DNA of 64,000 bases from Miltoncostaea sp050249835. GTDB lineage: Bacteria > Actinomycetota > Thermoleophilia > Miltoncostaeales > Miltoncostaeaceae. The number at the start of each line of letters is the position of its first letter. Position 1 is the first letter of the stretch. The DNA lies in contig JBFWPT010000016.1 in the NCBI GenBank assembly GCA_050249835.1, positions 1 to 64,000 on the forward strand, given 5' to 3'. The position numbers were made by a program, and so were the translations under genes. Under the pieces are notes generated by a model. That model saw only the letters and a program-made list of their open reading frames with translations, ran no database searches and was not told the origin of the DNA. Positions 8,038-16,504 of this stretch are shown piece after piece.

Positions 8038-9296
8038 GCTGCCTCCGGTTGGTCGTGAGCGGGTAGATGCTGCGCCTGCCGCATTCGGTCGTCGGTGTCG
8101 ATGAGGGCATGCTCAGCCCGGGAGATCCGGTGGGCGACGAGGAAGGAGCGGTCGCCGACCTTCCACAGGGCTTCTCCGCGCCAGAGCCGGGCGACGTGCT
8201 CAACCTCGGTCGTGGTGAGGCCCACGAGGTCACGGGTCGCTTCGAGGTCGGCGGGGCTCTGCTTGAGGATCACGCGGGTCTCGGAGTCGGAGAGCAAGCC
8301 CTCGGCGATGCGGGATTCGCGGGATCCGTCGGGGCCGGCGGTGCGGAGGTCCGAGAGGCGGTGGACGACCAGGAGGTTGGCGACGCCGTAGGCGCGGGCG
8401 AGCTTCCAGGAACGCTGGAGGAACGTCGCGGTGGCGGCGTCGGCGAGCACGGCCCAGCCCTCATCGAGGACGACGAGGCGTTTGGTCGTGTCGTCGAGGG
8501 CGAGCCGGCCCGACAGCCACGCGCTCACGCAGACCATGAGAATCCCGAGGGCCGGTGAACCGTGCAGCGCGGACAGGTCGAGGACGACCACCGGGGCGGT
8601 GAGATCGACGCCCGGGGAGGTGGGGCCGTCGAACATGCCGGCGAGGTCGCCTTCGCAGAGGCGGCGGAGCTCGAGGGCGCAGTCGCGGCCGTCGTGTGCG
8701 AGTTCTTCTCTGGTGGTTGCGAGGTCTGCCGCGGCGGATTCGGTGGGGTGGAGCAGGTGATGCTGGACCGTCGGCAGCGTCGGCTCGGTCGCCGCGGCGG
8801 CCGCTCGGTAGGCGATGTCGAGAGCGGTGTGCTCCTGCGGGCCGAGTGGTCGTGCCAGGGATGCGGCGGTCAGGGCGGCGAGGAGGGCGACTCGTTCCTC
8901 TCGTCCTCCGGCGGCGTCGAGTGGGTTGAGACGGATGTGGCCGCCGGGGGCGAGCCGGATGGGCCTGCTGCCGAACCAGGCGGCGAGGGGCCCGTATTCG
9001 CCCTTGGGGTCGATGACGATCGCCTGTCGGCCGAAGACGGCCTGGCGGGCGAGGTAGGTCTTGACGAGGGCGGACTTGCCGAGGCCGACCTGGCCGGCGA
9101 TGAGCGCGGAGGGGTTGGTGATGGCGCCGTCCTCGTAGAGGACGAAGGGGTCGAAGCAGAAGGAGGCGCCGGAGTAGATGTCGCGGCCGATGTAGACGCC
9201 GCGGCCGCCGAGTCCGATGTCGCCCATGAAGGGATAGGCGGCCTGCAGGTGCGCTGTGGTGGCTCGGTGCGCCTGGTGGCGGGGGCGGGTTCTCAC
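8034..9296 (-). CDS. VirB4-like conjugation ATPase
   Basis: This 420-aa protein carries Walker A AGQVGLGKSALVK (about residues 67-79) and Walker B RLVVLDEGWAVL (about 263-274). The N-terminal phrase HRATTAHLQAAYPFM and the GRGVYIGRDIYSG block are typical of the actinobacterial VirB4 subgroup that works with SCO6880-type partners. It powers channel assembly and substrate transfer at the inner face of the membrane. The start is GTG 9296, overlapping the previous stop (GTGA). The same frame stays open further upstream, but that part reads as Arg/Pro-rich nonsense inside the neighbouring gene. The enzyme is shorter than classical VirB4 (about 800 aa) because the N-terminal half is a separate protein here (9293-10762). 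Confidence 0.92.
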   Translation of the reverse strand: MRTRPRHQAHRATTAHLQAAYPFMGDIGLGGRGVYIGRDIYSGASFCFDPFVLYEDGAITNPSALIAGQVGLGKSALVKTYLARQAVFGRQAIVIDPKGEYGPLAAWFGSRPIRLAPGGHIRLNPLDAAGGREERVALLAALTAASLARPLGPQEHTALDIAYRAAAAATEPTLPTVQHHLLHPTESAAADLATTREELAHDGRDCALELRRLCEGDLAGMFDGPTSPGVDLTAPVVVLDLSALHGSPALGILMVCVSAWLSGRLALDDTTKRLVVLDEGWAVLADAATATFLQRSWKLARAYGVANLLVVHRLSDLRTAGPDGSRESRIAEGLLSDSETRVILKQSPADLEATRDLVGLTTTEVEHVARLWRGEALWKVGDRSFLVAHRISRAEHALIDTDDRMRQAQHLPAHDQPEAA

Positions 9297-10762
9297 CGCA
9301 GTCCCCGGCAGAGCGGCAGGGTGTAGGTGAACGCGGTGGCCTGTTCGCCCCACATCGGCCGCAGTTCGAGGCGGGCCATCTGGGCGGTGTGCTCGACGTC
9401 GGCCATCGCGGTCTCGAGGTCGTCCGGGGTTCGGGCGGAGACGGTGATGTAGCCGGAGAAGCGGCATCCGGTGTGGCCGGCTGCCGTCTCGGCCTCGGTG
9501 TCCTCGAGGGCTTCGTGGTGGCGCCGCCGTCGGGCGGTCGTCGCGAACCCGAAGCGGCTTCGGAGTTCCTCGTCTGATCCGGCGCTCGTCCGGGCGTTCT
9601 CGGCCTGGCGCAGGGCTCGGACGGGGTCGAGGGGTTCGATCGTGACGGCGATCGTCCGCCAGGCCGCTGTCGTCAGGATCAGCGGCATGAGGAAGTCCGG
9701 GCCGACGTCGATGCGGGGCCACTCAGCGATCCAGTAGGTCGAGTGGATGGCGCCGTCGGTCCGGAAGGAGCGCCACTCCTCCTCGGTCGCCATGGGGCCA
9801 GCGGACGCTGGAGCGATCCCCGCTGAGGCGGGGTCGTGTGCTTCGCGGGCGTCGATGGCGTTGCGGGCGTCGGGGTCGAATCCGAGTCGGATGGCCTGGG
9901 CGAGGAGGCGGGGGGTCAGTACGCCGCGGACGGGCACCTCGGCTCCGGCGAGTCGCTCTGCGAGGCCGCGTAGCTCGCGCAGGAGGACGGTGCAGCCGCC
10001 GTGGTCGCCGCCGCCGGCTTGGCGGATGGCGCGGGAGGCGCGCCGGGCGTCGATCTGGAGGCAGACGAACGTCTCGTGGCGTCGCGCTGGTGCGCCCGCT
10101 TCGACGAGGAGGTCGCGGTACGAGTCCACCGCCCGGTGGTCGCGGGCGAGGGCGATGGCCGAGGCGAGGTAGCGGGCGAGGGCGTCCGGTGACTGCGCTG
10201 CGGTCCTCTCGACCCACTGGATCCGGGACACGGGGCTCCCGGCCGTCGCGACGCCTGACAGGACGGCTCCCCACCGATCGAGGCGGCGCTCTTTGTCGGA
10301 GGGGTCGAGGAGGGCGAAGGCCTCGGGCTCGACGGCGAGGGCCGCCGTCCACGTCGGCCCGTGACGGATCACGCCGACCTCACCCGCCGGCGATGGGAAG
10401 CCCAGGATGCGGAGGCCGGGCAGGCCCTCCGGCAGCGAGGTGGCGGGGTCTGAGGCACCTGCCAAGGGCCGGGCAGACCGGCTGTGGACGCGGCCCGTGC
10501 CGATTCGGAAGGCGTACCCGGCGGTGATCGACAGCCACGCGACGGGTGGGCGACCGCCGACGGTGGCAAGGGCCGCGATCGCGCCTCCGCCGGCCCACAG
10601 CAGTCCCGTCACGATGCCGGCGATGCCGGGGGCGGCATGCAGGCTGAGGACGAGCCCGAGGAGGCCGACGGCGATCGACACCGCCTGTCCCCACCCGAGA
10701 CCGCCGATCGCTCCGCCGGTCTCGCGAGGGCCGAAGCGGTACTTCGCGGGGCCGTCAGACAC
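9293..10762 (-). CDS. SCO6880/PrgI-like conjugal transfer membrane protein
   Basis: This 489-aa protein starts at GTG 10762, which overlaps the end of the upstream gene. Residues 8-75 form a basic segment and a double TM hairpin (AVSIAVGLLGLVLSLHAA, then GLLWAGGGAIAALATV), as in PrgI-domain proteins. The large remainder resembles the N-terminal half of VirB4 (SCO6880 family). Together with the next gene (VirB4 ATPase, 4-base overlap) it makes the split VirB3/VirB4-type energiser common in actinobacterial conjugation systems. No Walker motif is present, as expected. Confidence 0.85.
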   Translation of the reverse strand: MSDGPAKYRFGPRETGGAIGGLGWGQAVSIAVGLLGLVLSLHAAPGIAGIVTGLLWAGGGAIAALATVGGRPPVAWLSITAGYAFRIGTGRVHSRSARPLAGASDPATSLPEGLPGLRILGFPSPAGEVGVIRHGPTWTAALAVEPEAFALLDPSDKERRLDRWGAVLSGVATAGSPVSRIQWVERTAAQSPDALARYLASAIALARDHRAVDSYRDLLVEAGAPARRHETFVCLQIDARRASRAIRQAGGGDHGGCTVLLRELRGLAERLAGAEVPVRGVLTPRLLAQAIRLGFDPDARNAIDAREAHDPASAGIAPASAGPMATEEEWRSFRTDGAIHSTYWIAEWPRIDVGPDFLMPLILTTAAWRTIAVTIEPLDPVRALRQAENARTSAGSDEELRSRFGFATTARRRRHHEALEDTEAETAAGHTGCRFSGYITVSARTPDDLETAMADVEHTAQMARLELRPMWGEQATAFTYTLPLCRGLR

Positions 10763-12080
10763 CTTCGTCCCGCCGGGGATTCGGTAGCTGGGGCGGCCGG
10801 GGAACGTGAGGGGCGCGTGCGGGGCCGGGGAGATGGCGGGCGGCTTGCGGTGGCCGGGTGACGCTTTGGGCTGGCGCGGCCCTCGGGGTCGGAGCGGTTG
10901 TTCCCGCGTTGGGTGCAGCGGCCGAGGTGCTCTCCGGTGCGGAAGCGCCTGGGCGCGGGCCGAAGGCAAAGGGGGTGGGGGCCGCCGCAGCAGAGGCTCC
11001 GATCCGGCCACCGTGGAGCCGCCGGGTGTGTCCCAGCCCCGCGGCTCCCCCTGCCATCCGGGCGCGTGCGGCACCCCAGGCGAGGGTGATACCGGTCGCT
11101 GCTCCGAGGCCTCGGCGCGATTCCCGTTGGGCGGGGCCCACGTCGGCGACGAGGGGCAGCAAGGAGTAGAGCGCGAACGGGGCGAATGCGGCGAGCAGGA
11201 ACATGCCCGCGCCCGCGAGCACGGCGCTCGGATCGTCCCCCGAGGAGAAGGCCGACAGGCCGAGGGAGAGGGTCGCGACGATCACCAGCTTCGACAGCAC
11301 CGTCGCGATGAGGAGCTGCACGAGACGGCGGATCCAGCCGGAGGCTGCGGGCCAGATCATCGCCGCGAGGAAAAGCGGCAAGAACATCACCGCCACGTAG
11401 ACAGCCGCCGCCCGGAGGACGAGCTCAATCCAGACGAACACCGCGGCCATCGCCATGAAAAGCGCGAGTAGGAACGCCGCGAACGGCGGGATGCCCGAGC
11501 CGGGGATGTGGACGCGCGCCAGCCCCTCGGCGAGGGAGCCGGTGTCACGCGCGATCCCGGCTGTCAGCTCGCTGGTGAGGGCGTCGGTGACGGCGAGGGC
11601 GCTCTGCGTAACGGCGACCGCGAGGCCCGTCAGGAGCATCGCCGCCGGCAGGTGGAGGAATATGGCCCGCGCCAGCAGCCCGGGATCCTGGCGGACGAGG
11701 GCGTGGAGGACCGTCAGGAGAAGCAGGGGGAGGAGCAGGAGCGCCCCGACGCCGAACATGAACTCGTAGTGGGCGGCGAACCAGGAGGCGCCGAGGTTCA
11801 CGCGGGTCGTGTCGTCGATGGCGGTCGCGACCTGCTCGAGCAGCCATGCGGCGCCGTCGCCGACCCAGCCGGTGAGGGTGCCGAGGATCGCGTCGCCCGC
11901 CGCGTTCGCCCCGGCGCCCGCGACCGCGCCGACGACATCGCCGACCGCGTCGCACCCTTGGTCGATGACCGGGACATCGCAGACCAGCGGTGCCGCTGAC
12001 GCCGGGGTCGGCGTCGGAACGAGCACGCCTGCAACCGCGAGCGCCGCGACGGCCCGATGCCGTGAGCGGCCGGCCGTCAC
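10755..12080 (-). CDS. VirB6/TrbL-like channel protein
   Basis: This 441-aa polytopic protein starts at GTG 12080, overlapping the previous stop (GTGA). A signal-like segment (residues 10-30, ending PASA) is followed by a Cys-containing loop (VCDVPVIDQGCDAV) and at least six TM segments between residues 90 and 300. A 130-residue soluble Pro/Ala-rich tail follows. This matches TrbL/VirB6 inner-membrane channel proteins of actinobacterial elements (size about 400-500 aa, disordered tail). It lies between the accessory protein (12077) and the SCO6880-like gene. Confidence 0.82.
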   Translation of the reverse strand: MTAGRSRHRAVAALAVAGVLVPTPTPASAAPLVCDVPVIDQGCDAVGDVVGAVAGAGANAAGDAILGTLTGWVGDGAAWLLEQVATAIDDTTRVNLGASWFAAHYEFMFGVGALLLLPLLLLTVLHALVRQDPGLLARAIFLHLPAAMLLTGLAVAVTQSALAVTDALTSELTAGIARDTGSLAEGLARVHIPGSGIPPFAAFLLALFMAMAAVFVWIELVLRAAAVYVAVMFLPLFLAAMIWPAASGWIRRLVQLLIATVLSKLVIVATLSLGLSAFSSGDDPSAVLAGAGMFLLAAFAPFALYSLLPLVADVGPAQRESRRGLGAATGITLAWGAARARMAGGAAGLGHTRRLHGGRIGASAAAAPTPFAFGPRPGASAPESTSAAAPNAGTTAPTPRAAPAQSVTRPPQAARHLPGPARAPHVPRPPQLPNPRRDEGV

Positions 12081-12757
12081 GGAACGAACGCCGTGAACGC
12101 CGACGCGCGCGCGACGAAGATCTCCGGGGGCGACACCGACCGGGTGTTGGTCACCGCGGGACCGGGGCCCGGCTCGTCGGCGGTGAAACCCGAGACCAGC
12201 CAGCGGTCGCCCTCTCGGACGAGGTCGGCCCGGCTCGTGGACCAGGAGGCCACCACGCGACCGCCGGGCGCCCCTACTAGGAGCACATGCCATACGGCGA
12301 CGCGTGCGTGGCCGTCGTCGAGGGACTCGACCCGGTGCCCGAGGGGGATCAGCCGCAGCAGAATCGTCGTCGAGGGTGACCCGGAGAGCGTGGCCTCCAT
12401 ATGGCCGTAGGCACGGTCGAAGAGGCCGTCCAGTTCGTCCCGGTAGGCGGGGGTCGCCACCTGGGCGACGACGGCCCGTCGTCGGCGGGCGTTGCCGAGG
12501 AGGTCGGGCCGGGCGAGGGCGGACATCGCGCGTGTCGCCGCGGCCACGACCTCCGCTTCAGGCCGGCCGGCGGTGGCAGCTGTCGCGGGGGCCGGGGAGG
12601 TCGCGTCCGCGACTGGCGGGTGCGGGGCTGCCGGGGCTGACTGGCTCGCGGTCCATCTTCCGAGGCCGATGCCGGCGATCACCCCGATGAGCAGTACGCC
12701 CACGAGGGTGCTCCGGCCGCGTGACGGTCGGTTGACGGGATTCCGGGGGCGGGTCAC
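12077..12757 (-). CDS. Membrane-anchored transfer accessory protein (possible VirB8/TcpC role)
   Basis: This 226-aa protein has one N-terminal TM segment (residues 17-33, STLVGVLLIGVIAGIGL), a Pro/Ala linker and a soluble domain (residues 65-226). The phrases RVAVWHVLLVGAP and SRADLVREGDRWLVSGF have the look of an NTF2-like fold, as in VirB8/TcpC proteins that scaffold the channel outside the membrane. That fold call is inference from sequence texture. It starts at GTG 12757, overlapping the preceding stop by 4 bases, and overlaps the TrbL-like gene at its end. Confidence 0.72.
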   Translation of the reverse strand: MTRPRNPVNRPSRGRSTLVGVLLIGVIAGIGLGRWTASQSAPAAPHPPVADATSPAPATAATAGRPEAEVVAAATRAMSALARPDLLGNARRRRAVVAQVATPAYRDELDGLFDRAYGHMEATLSGSPSTTILLRLIPLGHRVESLDDGHARVAVWHVLLVGAPGGRVVASWSTSRADLVREGDRWLVSGFTADEPGPGPAVTNTRSVSPPEIFVARASAFTAFVP

Positions 12758-13044
12758 TGGCGGCCGAGTCCGTAGAAGAAGTTGACGAGCTGCGGCGCCA
12801 TCCCGACGAGGAGGGCCGCGCCGAATCCGAGGACCACGCCGCGACGGCCGGCGGTTGCCGCGCCGTGATGGTTGGCGTGGCTTCCCCAGGCCCAGGTCAC
12901 CGCGGCGACGACCAGGGCGGCGAGCACGAGGATCAGGGACCAGCTGTAGAGCCCGTTGACGAGGCCCTGCAGCTTGTCGTGGCCGGGAAGGCCCTTCGGG
13001 TCAGGGTTCGCCGAAACCTGGAGGACGAAGCCGAGCGCGCTCAT
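12754..13044 (-). CDS. Small two-TM transfer protein (DUF6112/VirB2-like position)
   Basis: This 96-aa protein has two TM segments (about residues 32-54 and 66-90) around a short basic loop (GSHANHHGAATAGRRG). The start is ATG 13044, which overlaps the previous stop (ATGA). The size, topology and place at the head of the channel genes match the DUF6112-type small membrane proteins of actinobacterial elements. These may play the pilin-like VirB2/TrbC part, which is inference. The short ANPDPKGLPG segment before the first TM is characteristic of the group. Confidence 0.75.
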   Translation of the reverse strand: MSALGFVLQVSANPDPKGLPGHDKLQGLVNGLYSWSLILVLAALVVAAVTWAWGSHANHHGAATAGRRGVVLGFGAALLVGMAPQLVNFFYGLGRQ

Positions 13045-13619
13045 GACGCCGTCCAAGGGCCGGGCTCGAACTCCAGAACTGGTGGTGGCGGCACCCATCG
13101 GTCAGGAGGTGGGGGAGGGGTGACCACTGCCGGCAGCCGTTCGGTCTGCGGTCGAGGAGGCGGGGAGGGCCGCGGAGGTGTCGGCGACGGCGGGGTGGGT
13201 CGCGGTGGGCGGGGTGTGCGGCCGGCCTCACGGGTATCGCCCGAGACGGCGGGCGGCGGGGCCTGCGCATGCCTCACGGCGGGCGGTGCCGGCGAGTCGC
13301 GGTCGGGAGGGGGGAAACCGATCCACCCCTCGAGCGTGGCGAAGGTCAGCGCAACACCCGCGCCGGCCAGGATGGCGAGAACGACCCCGCCGCGGCTCGG
13401 CCGCGGGACGGACCCTCCGGCTCGGTGGCCACGGGCGCCCGCCTCAGGAGGCGCCGCGGGAGGCTCGCCTGCAGGGGGCGGCGGGACACCTGGTGACGTC
13501 GGCCACAGCGCGGGCTGCTCGGGCGGGTCCGCGCGGTGGGCTGTGTCGGGCGTCGGCCGTTCCGGCGGCCAGACGGCGTCGAGGTCGAGGAGATCGTTAG
13601 CTGGGCTCATGTTTTTCAT
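13041..13619 (-). CDS. First protein of transfer operon: single TM, Pro-rich outer tail ending EFEPGPWTAS
   Basis: This 192-aa protein starts at ATG 13619 (ATG 13610 or TTG 13646 are alternatives; none has a clear Shine-Dalgarno). Residues 1-75 are Pro/Glu-rich and cytoplasmic. One TM segment follows (SRGGVVLAILAGAGVALTF), then about 90 residues of Pro-rich tail with PTPPSPTPP-type runs. The end, LEFEPGPWTAS, shares EFEPGP with the last six residues of the divergent sigma/anti-sigma protein (13783-15153), which has the same topology. I do not recognise a family. The shared tail suggests both ends are read by the same partner outside the membrane. Confidence 0.7.
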   Translation of the reverse strand: MKNMSPANDLLDLDAVWPPERPTPDTAHRADPPEQPALWPTSPGVPPPPAGEPPAAPPEAGARGHRAGGSVPRPSRGGVVLAILAGAGVALTFATLEGWIGFPPPDRDSPAPPAVRHAQAPPPAVSGDTREAGRTPRPPRPTPPSPTPPRPSPPPRPQTERLPAVVTPPPPPDRWVPPPPVLEFEPGPWTAS

Positions 13620-13782
13620 GGTGCGCTCATTGGACTCGAAACGCAAAATAAAACGGGTGGCGTAGTAGGATTGGTCGAAGACGGGAAAGGTTGAAGACGG
13701 ACCTGGCTGGCCTGGCCCCCCTCGATCGCACTAGCCGACCGTCGGTACGAAACCGCCAGAATCGTTACTAGCGTCGAGGGGA
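13620..13782. promoter_or_regulatory. Divergent control region between transfer operon and sigma factor gene
   Basis: This 163-base region separates the leftward transfer operon from the rightward sigma/anti-sigma gene, so it should hold both promoters. It contains an unusually AT-rich patch for this DNA (gcaaaataaaac, 13643-13654). GAGGGGA at 13775-13781 is the ribosome site for the ATG at 13783. I could not assign -35/-10 boxes with confidence. If the sigma factor drives the transfer operon, its promoter should lie here. Confidence 0.5.
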
Positions 13783-15153
13783 ATGGAGACGGGTCCCACA
13801 CCTGATGGGGGCGGGGACGGCCGACGCGGCGACGCGGCGGCCGAACCTGCTGCAGTGCCGGCCACTGGAGCGGGGACGGGCGGTGCCCGGTCCGGAGAGC
13901 GGTTCGATCTCCTGCTGACGGAGGTGATCGTCACGAGGGGTGCGCGCCTGCTTCGCCTCGCGTCGCGCATGTGCCCCGCGGACGCCGAGGACATCGTCAA
14001 CATCGCCGCCGAGCGGGCCCTCGGCCGGCCCGAGGCGTTCGCGCACGGCGACCTCGCCAAGCTCTACCGGTGGCTGGAGACCACCGTCCGCAACGAGTGC
14101 CTGCGGACGCTCCGCGACCGACGCCGCGAGCACCTCACCGAGCCCGCCCTCCTGGAGGTCGCCGCTCCCGATGCCGTCGGCGCGGAGCCTCAGGCGATTC
14201 GCGCGGAGGTCGAGGCGCGGATCGCGACGCTGGAGGCCATCGCCGGGCTCCATCCGATGGAGGCGCGCTGCCTCGGCCTGAGCGCACGGGGGTTCAGCCG
14301 TGCCGAGATCGCACAGATGCTGGGCATCACACCGCTGACCGTGAAGCGGCGTCTCGCCGAGGGGCGGGCCGCCCTCACGGACTTCGGAGAGGACCTGGCG
14401 TCAGGGCGCCGATGCGCCCGGATCCGGCCGAAGCTGTCGGACTACCTCGACGCGGACCTCGCCGACGTGCAGCTGCGGCAGATCCGGCTTCACCTCGACC
14501 ATTGCGGGGCTTGCCGCGCACGCCTGCTGGCGATCCGCCGGCAGCGGGCGAGCCTCGGAGCCGCGCTGCCGCCCTGTCTGCTGTTGCCGGCGGCGGAGCG
14601 CGTCGAGGAGGCGTCCGAGGAGGTCCGCGTGGGGGCCCGCCTCGGGCAGGCGCTCGACGATCGCGCCGTTGCAGCGTGGGCAGGCTTCTGGACCCGGGTC
14701 GCTGACGGCTGGTTCGCCCTCGGCGCCCTCGGCCGTGCGGTCGGTGCCGGGCTGGCGGCACTCCTCGCGCTTGCCGGGATCGGAACCTTCGCCGGGCATC
14801 CCGCCGCGGAGCGGCCCCCGGCGGGGGCGGCTCTTCCCACGCATACGACCCCGGCGCGCGAAGCTGCATCCGAGGCGGCGTCGGCGCCCGCGTCGACGGG
14901 CGGGCGCCGCACGCCATCCGAGACGACACCCCCGCCGCCGGCCGCGCCGGACGGCGACGCATCCACCGCGACGGCAGGCACCGCCGATGTCCCGGGGGAT
15001 CCGCCCGAGGACGAGGTCGCGGAGGCGCCGTCCGCGGGCGGGGGTTCCGTGATGCCGGCGATGGCGCCCGCTCCGGTCGTGAGCGCACCCGCTGCTCCCA
15101 GCCCCTCTGCCGGCAGCGCACCCGCCCGCGCCGAGTTCGAGCCCGGCCCGTGA
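13783..15153 (+). CDS. Sigma-70 factor fused to zinc-finger anti-sigma and transmembrane domain
   Basis: This 456-aa protein joins three parts. Residues 40-120 form sigma region 2 (RMCPADAEDIVNIAAERAL). Residues 155-205 form region 4 (SRAEIAQMLGITPLTVKRRL). Residues about 218-250 form a zinc-finger anti-sigma (ZAS) motif, H237-x3-C241-x2-C244 (LHLDHCGACRARLL). A TM segment at about 320-340 leads to a 115-residue Pro/Ala/Thr-rich tail outside the cell that ends in EFEPGP. Normally sigma and anti-sigma are separate proteins and release needs cleavage. In one chain, the sigma part would be membrane-held until intramembrane proteolysis. It is divergent from the transfer operon and probably controls it (inference). 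Confidence 0.85.
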   Translation: METGPTPDGGGDGRRGDAAAEPAAVPATGAGTGGARSGERFDLLLTEVIVTRGARLLRLASRMCPADAEDIVNIAAERALGRPEAFAHGDLAKLYRWLETTVRNECLRTLRDRRREHLTEPALLEVAAPDAVGAEPQAIRAEVEARIATLEAIAGLHPMEARCLGLSARGFSRAEIAQMLGITPLTVKRRLAEGRAALTDFGEDLASGRRCARIRPKLSDYLDADLADVQLRQIRLHLDHCGACRARLLAIRRQRASLGAALPPCLLLPAAERVEEASEEVRVGARLGQALDDRAVAAWAGFWTRVADGWFALGALGRAVGAGLAALLALAGIGTFAGHPAAERPPAGAALPTHTTPAREAASEAASAPASTGGRRTPSETTPPPPAAPDGDASTATAGTADVPGDPPEDEVAEAPSAGGGSVMPAMAPAPVVSAPAAPSPSAGSAPARAEFEPGP

Positions 15154-15240
15154 CGACTCGCCGTCGGATCCGATCACGGGGGGCCACACCCGGCGCGCGC
15201 GCCTTGAGGCTGCCGACATCGGCCTACTCAGGGGGAGAAG

Positions 15241-15588
15241 ATGGATCGTCGTCGTGCGTTTACGAGTGCCGGGTCCTTCGTGCTTGCGGCGCTGGTGGTC
15301 GCCGTGCTGGGGGCCGGGTGCGGTGGGGAAGCAGGGAAGGCCGACGGGTCCGCGCTGTCGGATCAGCGTGCCCTTCTGAGCACGTGCGGGGATTGGCTGG
15401 GCCTGAGCGAGGACGACCGGGTGGCGTTCGCCGAGGTCTACGTGCAGAGGCTCCACGAGCGCGGGTTCACCGTGCCGCTCACCGTCGAGACCGTGCTCCG
15501 CACGTTCGATGTCTGCGAGGCCCTCGAGCCGAGCACGCCTCTCTCCTCCGTCATGGCACTGGAGATCACCGATGACGATGTGGGCTAG
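15241..15588 (+). CDS. Small lipoprotein, unknown function
   Basis: This 115-aa protein has a clear type II signal (SFVLAALVVAVLGAGCGG) with lipidated Cys at about residue 27 and GGGGAGAAG as ribosome site just before the ATG. The mature part is acidic and helical with two further Cys (STCGDWLGL and FDVCEAL) that could form a disulfide. It overlaps the next gene by 17 bases. The position inside the element, downstream of the sigma fusion, suggests a surface role in transfer or exclusion. No family recognised. Confidence 0.72.
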   Translation: MDRRRAFTSAGSFVLAALVVAVLGAGCGGEAGKADGSALSDQRALLSTCGDWLGLSEDDRVAFAEVYVQRLHERGFTVPLTVETVLRTFDVCEALEPSTPLSSVMALEITDDDVG

Positions 15589-16489
15589 GAGCGCCGGTCG
15601 CGCGGCGGCTGTCGGCTGCGCCGCCATCGCCCTCGCCACCGCCGGCTCCGGGATGGCCGCAGGCGCCGAGGACATAAGGGCGCCCGGCAACTGCTGGCCG
15701 GTCGGGTGGATCGCACCCTTCCAGGCGACGAACGACCCGTGGTCCCTTCCGCCCGGGGCGGTGACCTGGGACTTCGGGGACGGAGCGCAGGGGAGCGGCC
15801 CGAACGGCATCCATCGGTACCAGCGCCCCGGCCTCTATCGCGTCCGCCTCGCCGTCACCCGGTCCGGCGTGATCTCCGAGGGCACGGTCCACATCTTCGC
15901 CACCGCCACCGGCGGACCACGGCAGCTCTGCCGCATCTTCCGGCTGTCGAGCGTCCGGCACGACGGCCGAACCGTGACCGCGCGGGTGCTGCTACCGGAC
16001 CGGACCGGAGCCGCCGGCAGGCGTGTCGGACTGCGCGACCCCGACGGGGTCGTCGTCACCACCGCGGTGTCCGACGACGCCGGGCACGTCCTCCTGCGCA
16101 GCCCGGAGCCGCTCCTCGGCGACTGGACCATGGTCCTGCTCGATGACGCGAAGGCGAACAGCCGGCCCGTGAGAGTCGGCGGTCGTCCACGGATCACCGT
16201 CGCCGCGCCGACCCGGCCCGTGGGACCGGGCGCTGACCTCGTCGTCGCCGGGCGGCTCTCCCCGCCTGTGCCCGGGAAGCTCGTCCAGCTCGAGTTCCGG
16301 GCGGACGGGGTCTGGCGTCCGATCGTCCAGTCCACGGCCGGCCGCAGCGGCGCCTTCGCCCTGCGCTACCGCTTCCGTCAGACAGGCGCGTCCTACGGCG
16401 TCAGGATGCGGGTCACGGCACCGAAGGACCGCGGCTGGCCCTACCCGACATTGGCGAGCAGGGGCTTCACGGTGCGCGTCAGCGGGTGA
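15572..16489 (+). CDS. Secreted PKD-domain protein
   Basis: This 305-aa protein starts at ATG 15572 (GGAG seven bases before), inside the 3' end of the lipoprotein gene. It has a signal peptide of about 30 residues (ending GMAAGA). The following PKD fold has the hallmark VTWDFGDGAQGSG and the closing strand YRVRLAVTRSG. Residues 130-305 are repeated beta strands like Ig or carboxypeptidase-regulatory folds. PKD modules bind proteins or glycans at cell surfaces, so this could help donor-recipient contact. With the lipoprotein it forms a two-gene surface unit. Its 3' end faces the leftward HTH gene at 16505. Confidence 0.75.
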   Translation: MTMWARSAGRAAAVGCAAIALATAGSGMAAGAEDIRAPGNCWPVGWIAPFQATNDPWSLPPGAVTWDFGDGAQGSGPNGIHRYQRPGLYRVRLAVTRSGVISEGTVHIFATATGGPRQLCRIFRLSSVRHDGRTVTARVLLPDRTGAAGRRVGLRDPDGVVVTTAVSDDAGHVLLRSPEPLLGDWTMVLLDDAKANSRPVRVGGRPRITVAAPTRPVGPGADLVVAGRLSPPVPGKLVQLEFRADGVWRPIVQSTAGRSGAFALRYRFRQTGASYGVRMRVTAPKDRGWPYPTLASRGFTVRVSG

Positions 16490-16504
16490 CAAACCCGCGC
16501 CCGC

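Noticed and set aside
13783..15153. Separate sigma factor and anti-sigma genes with a frameshift between them
   Set aside because: The frame is continuous from region 2 through the zinc finger and TM, with a plausible linker, so it reads as a real fusion.
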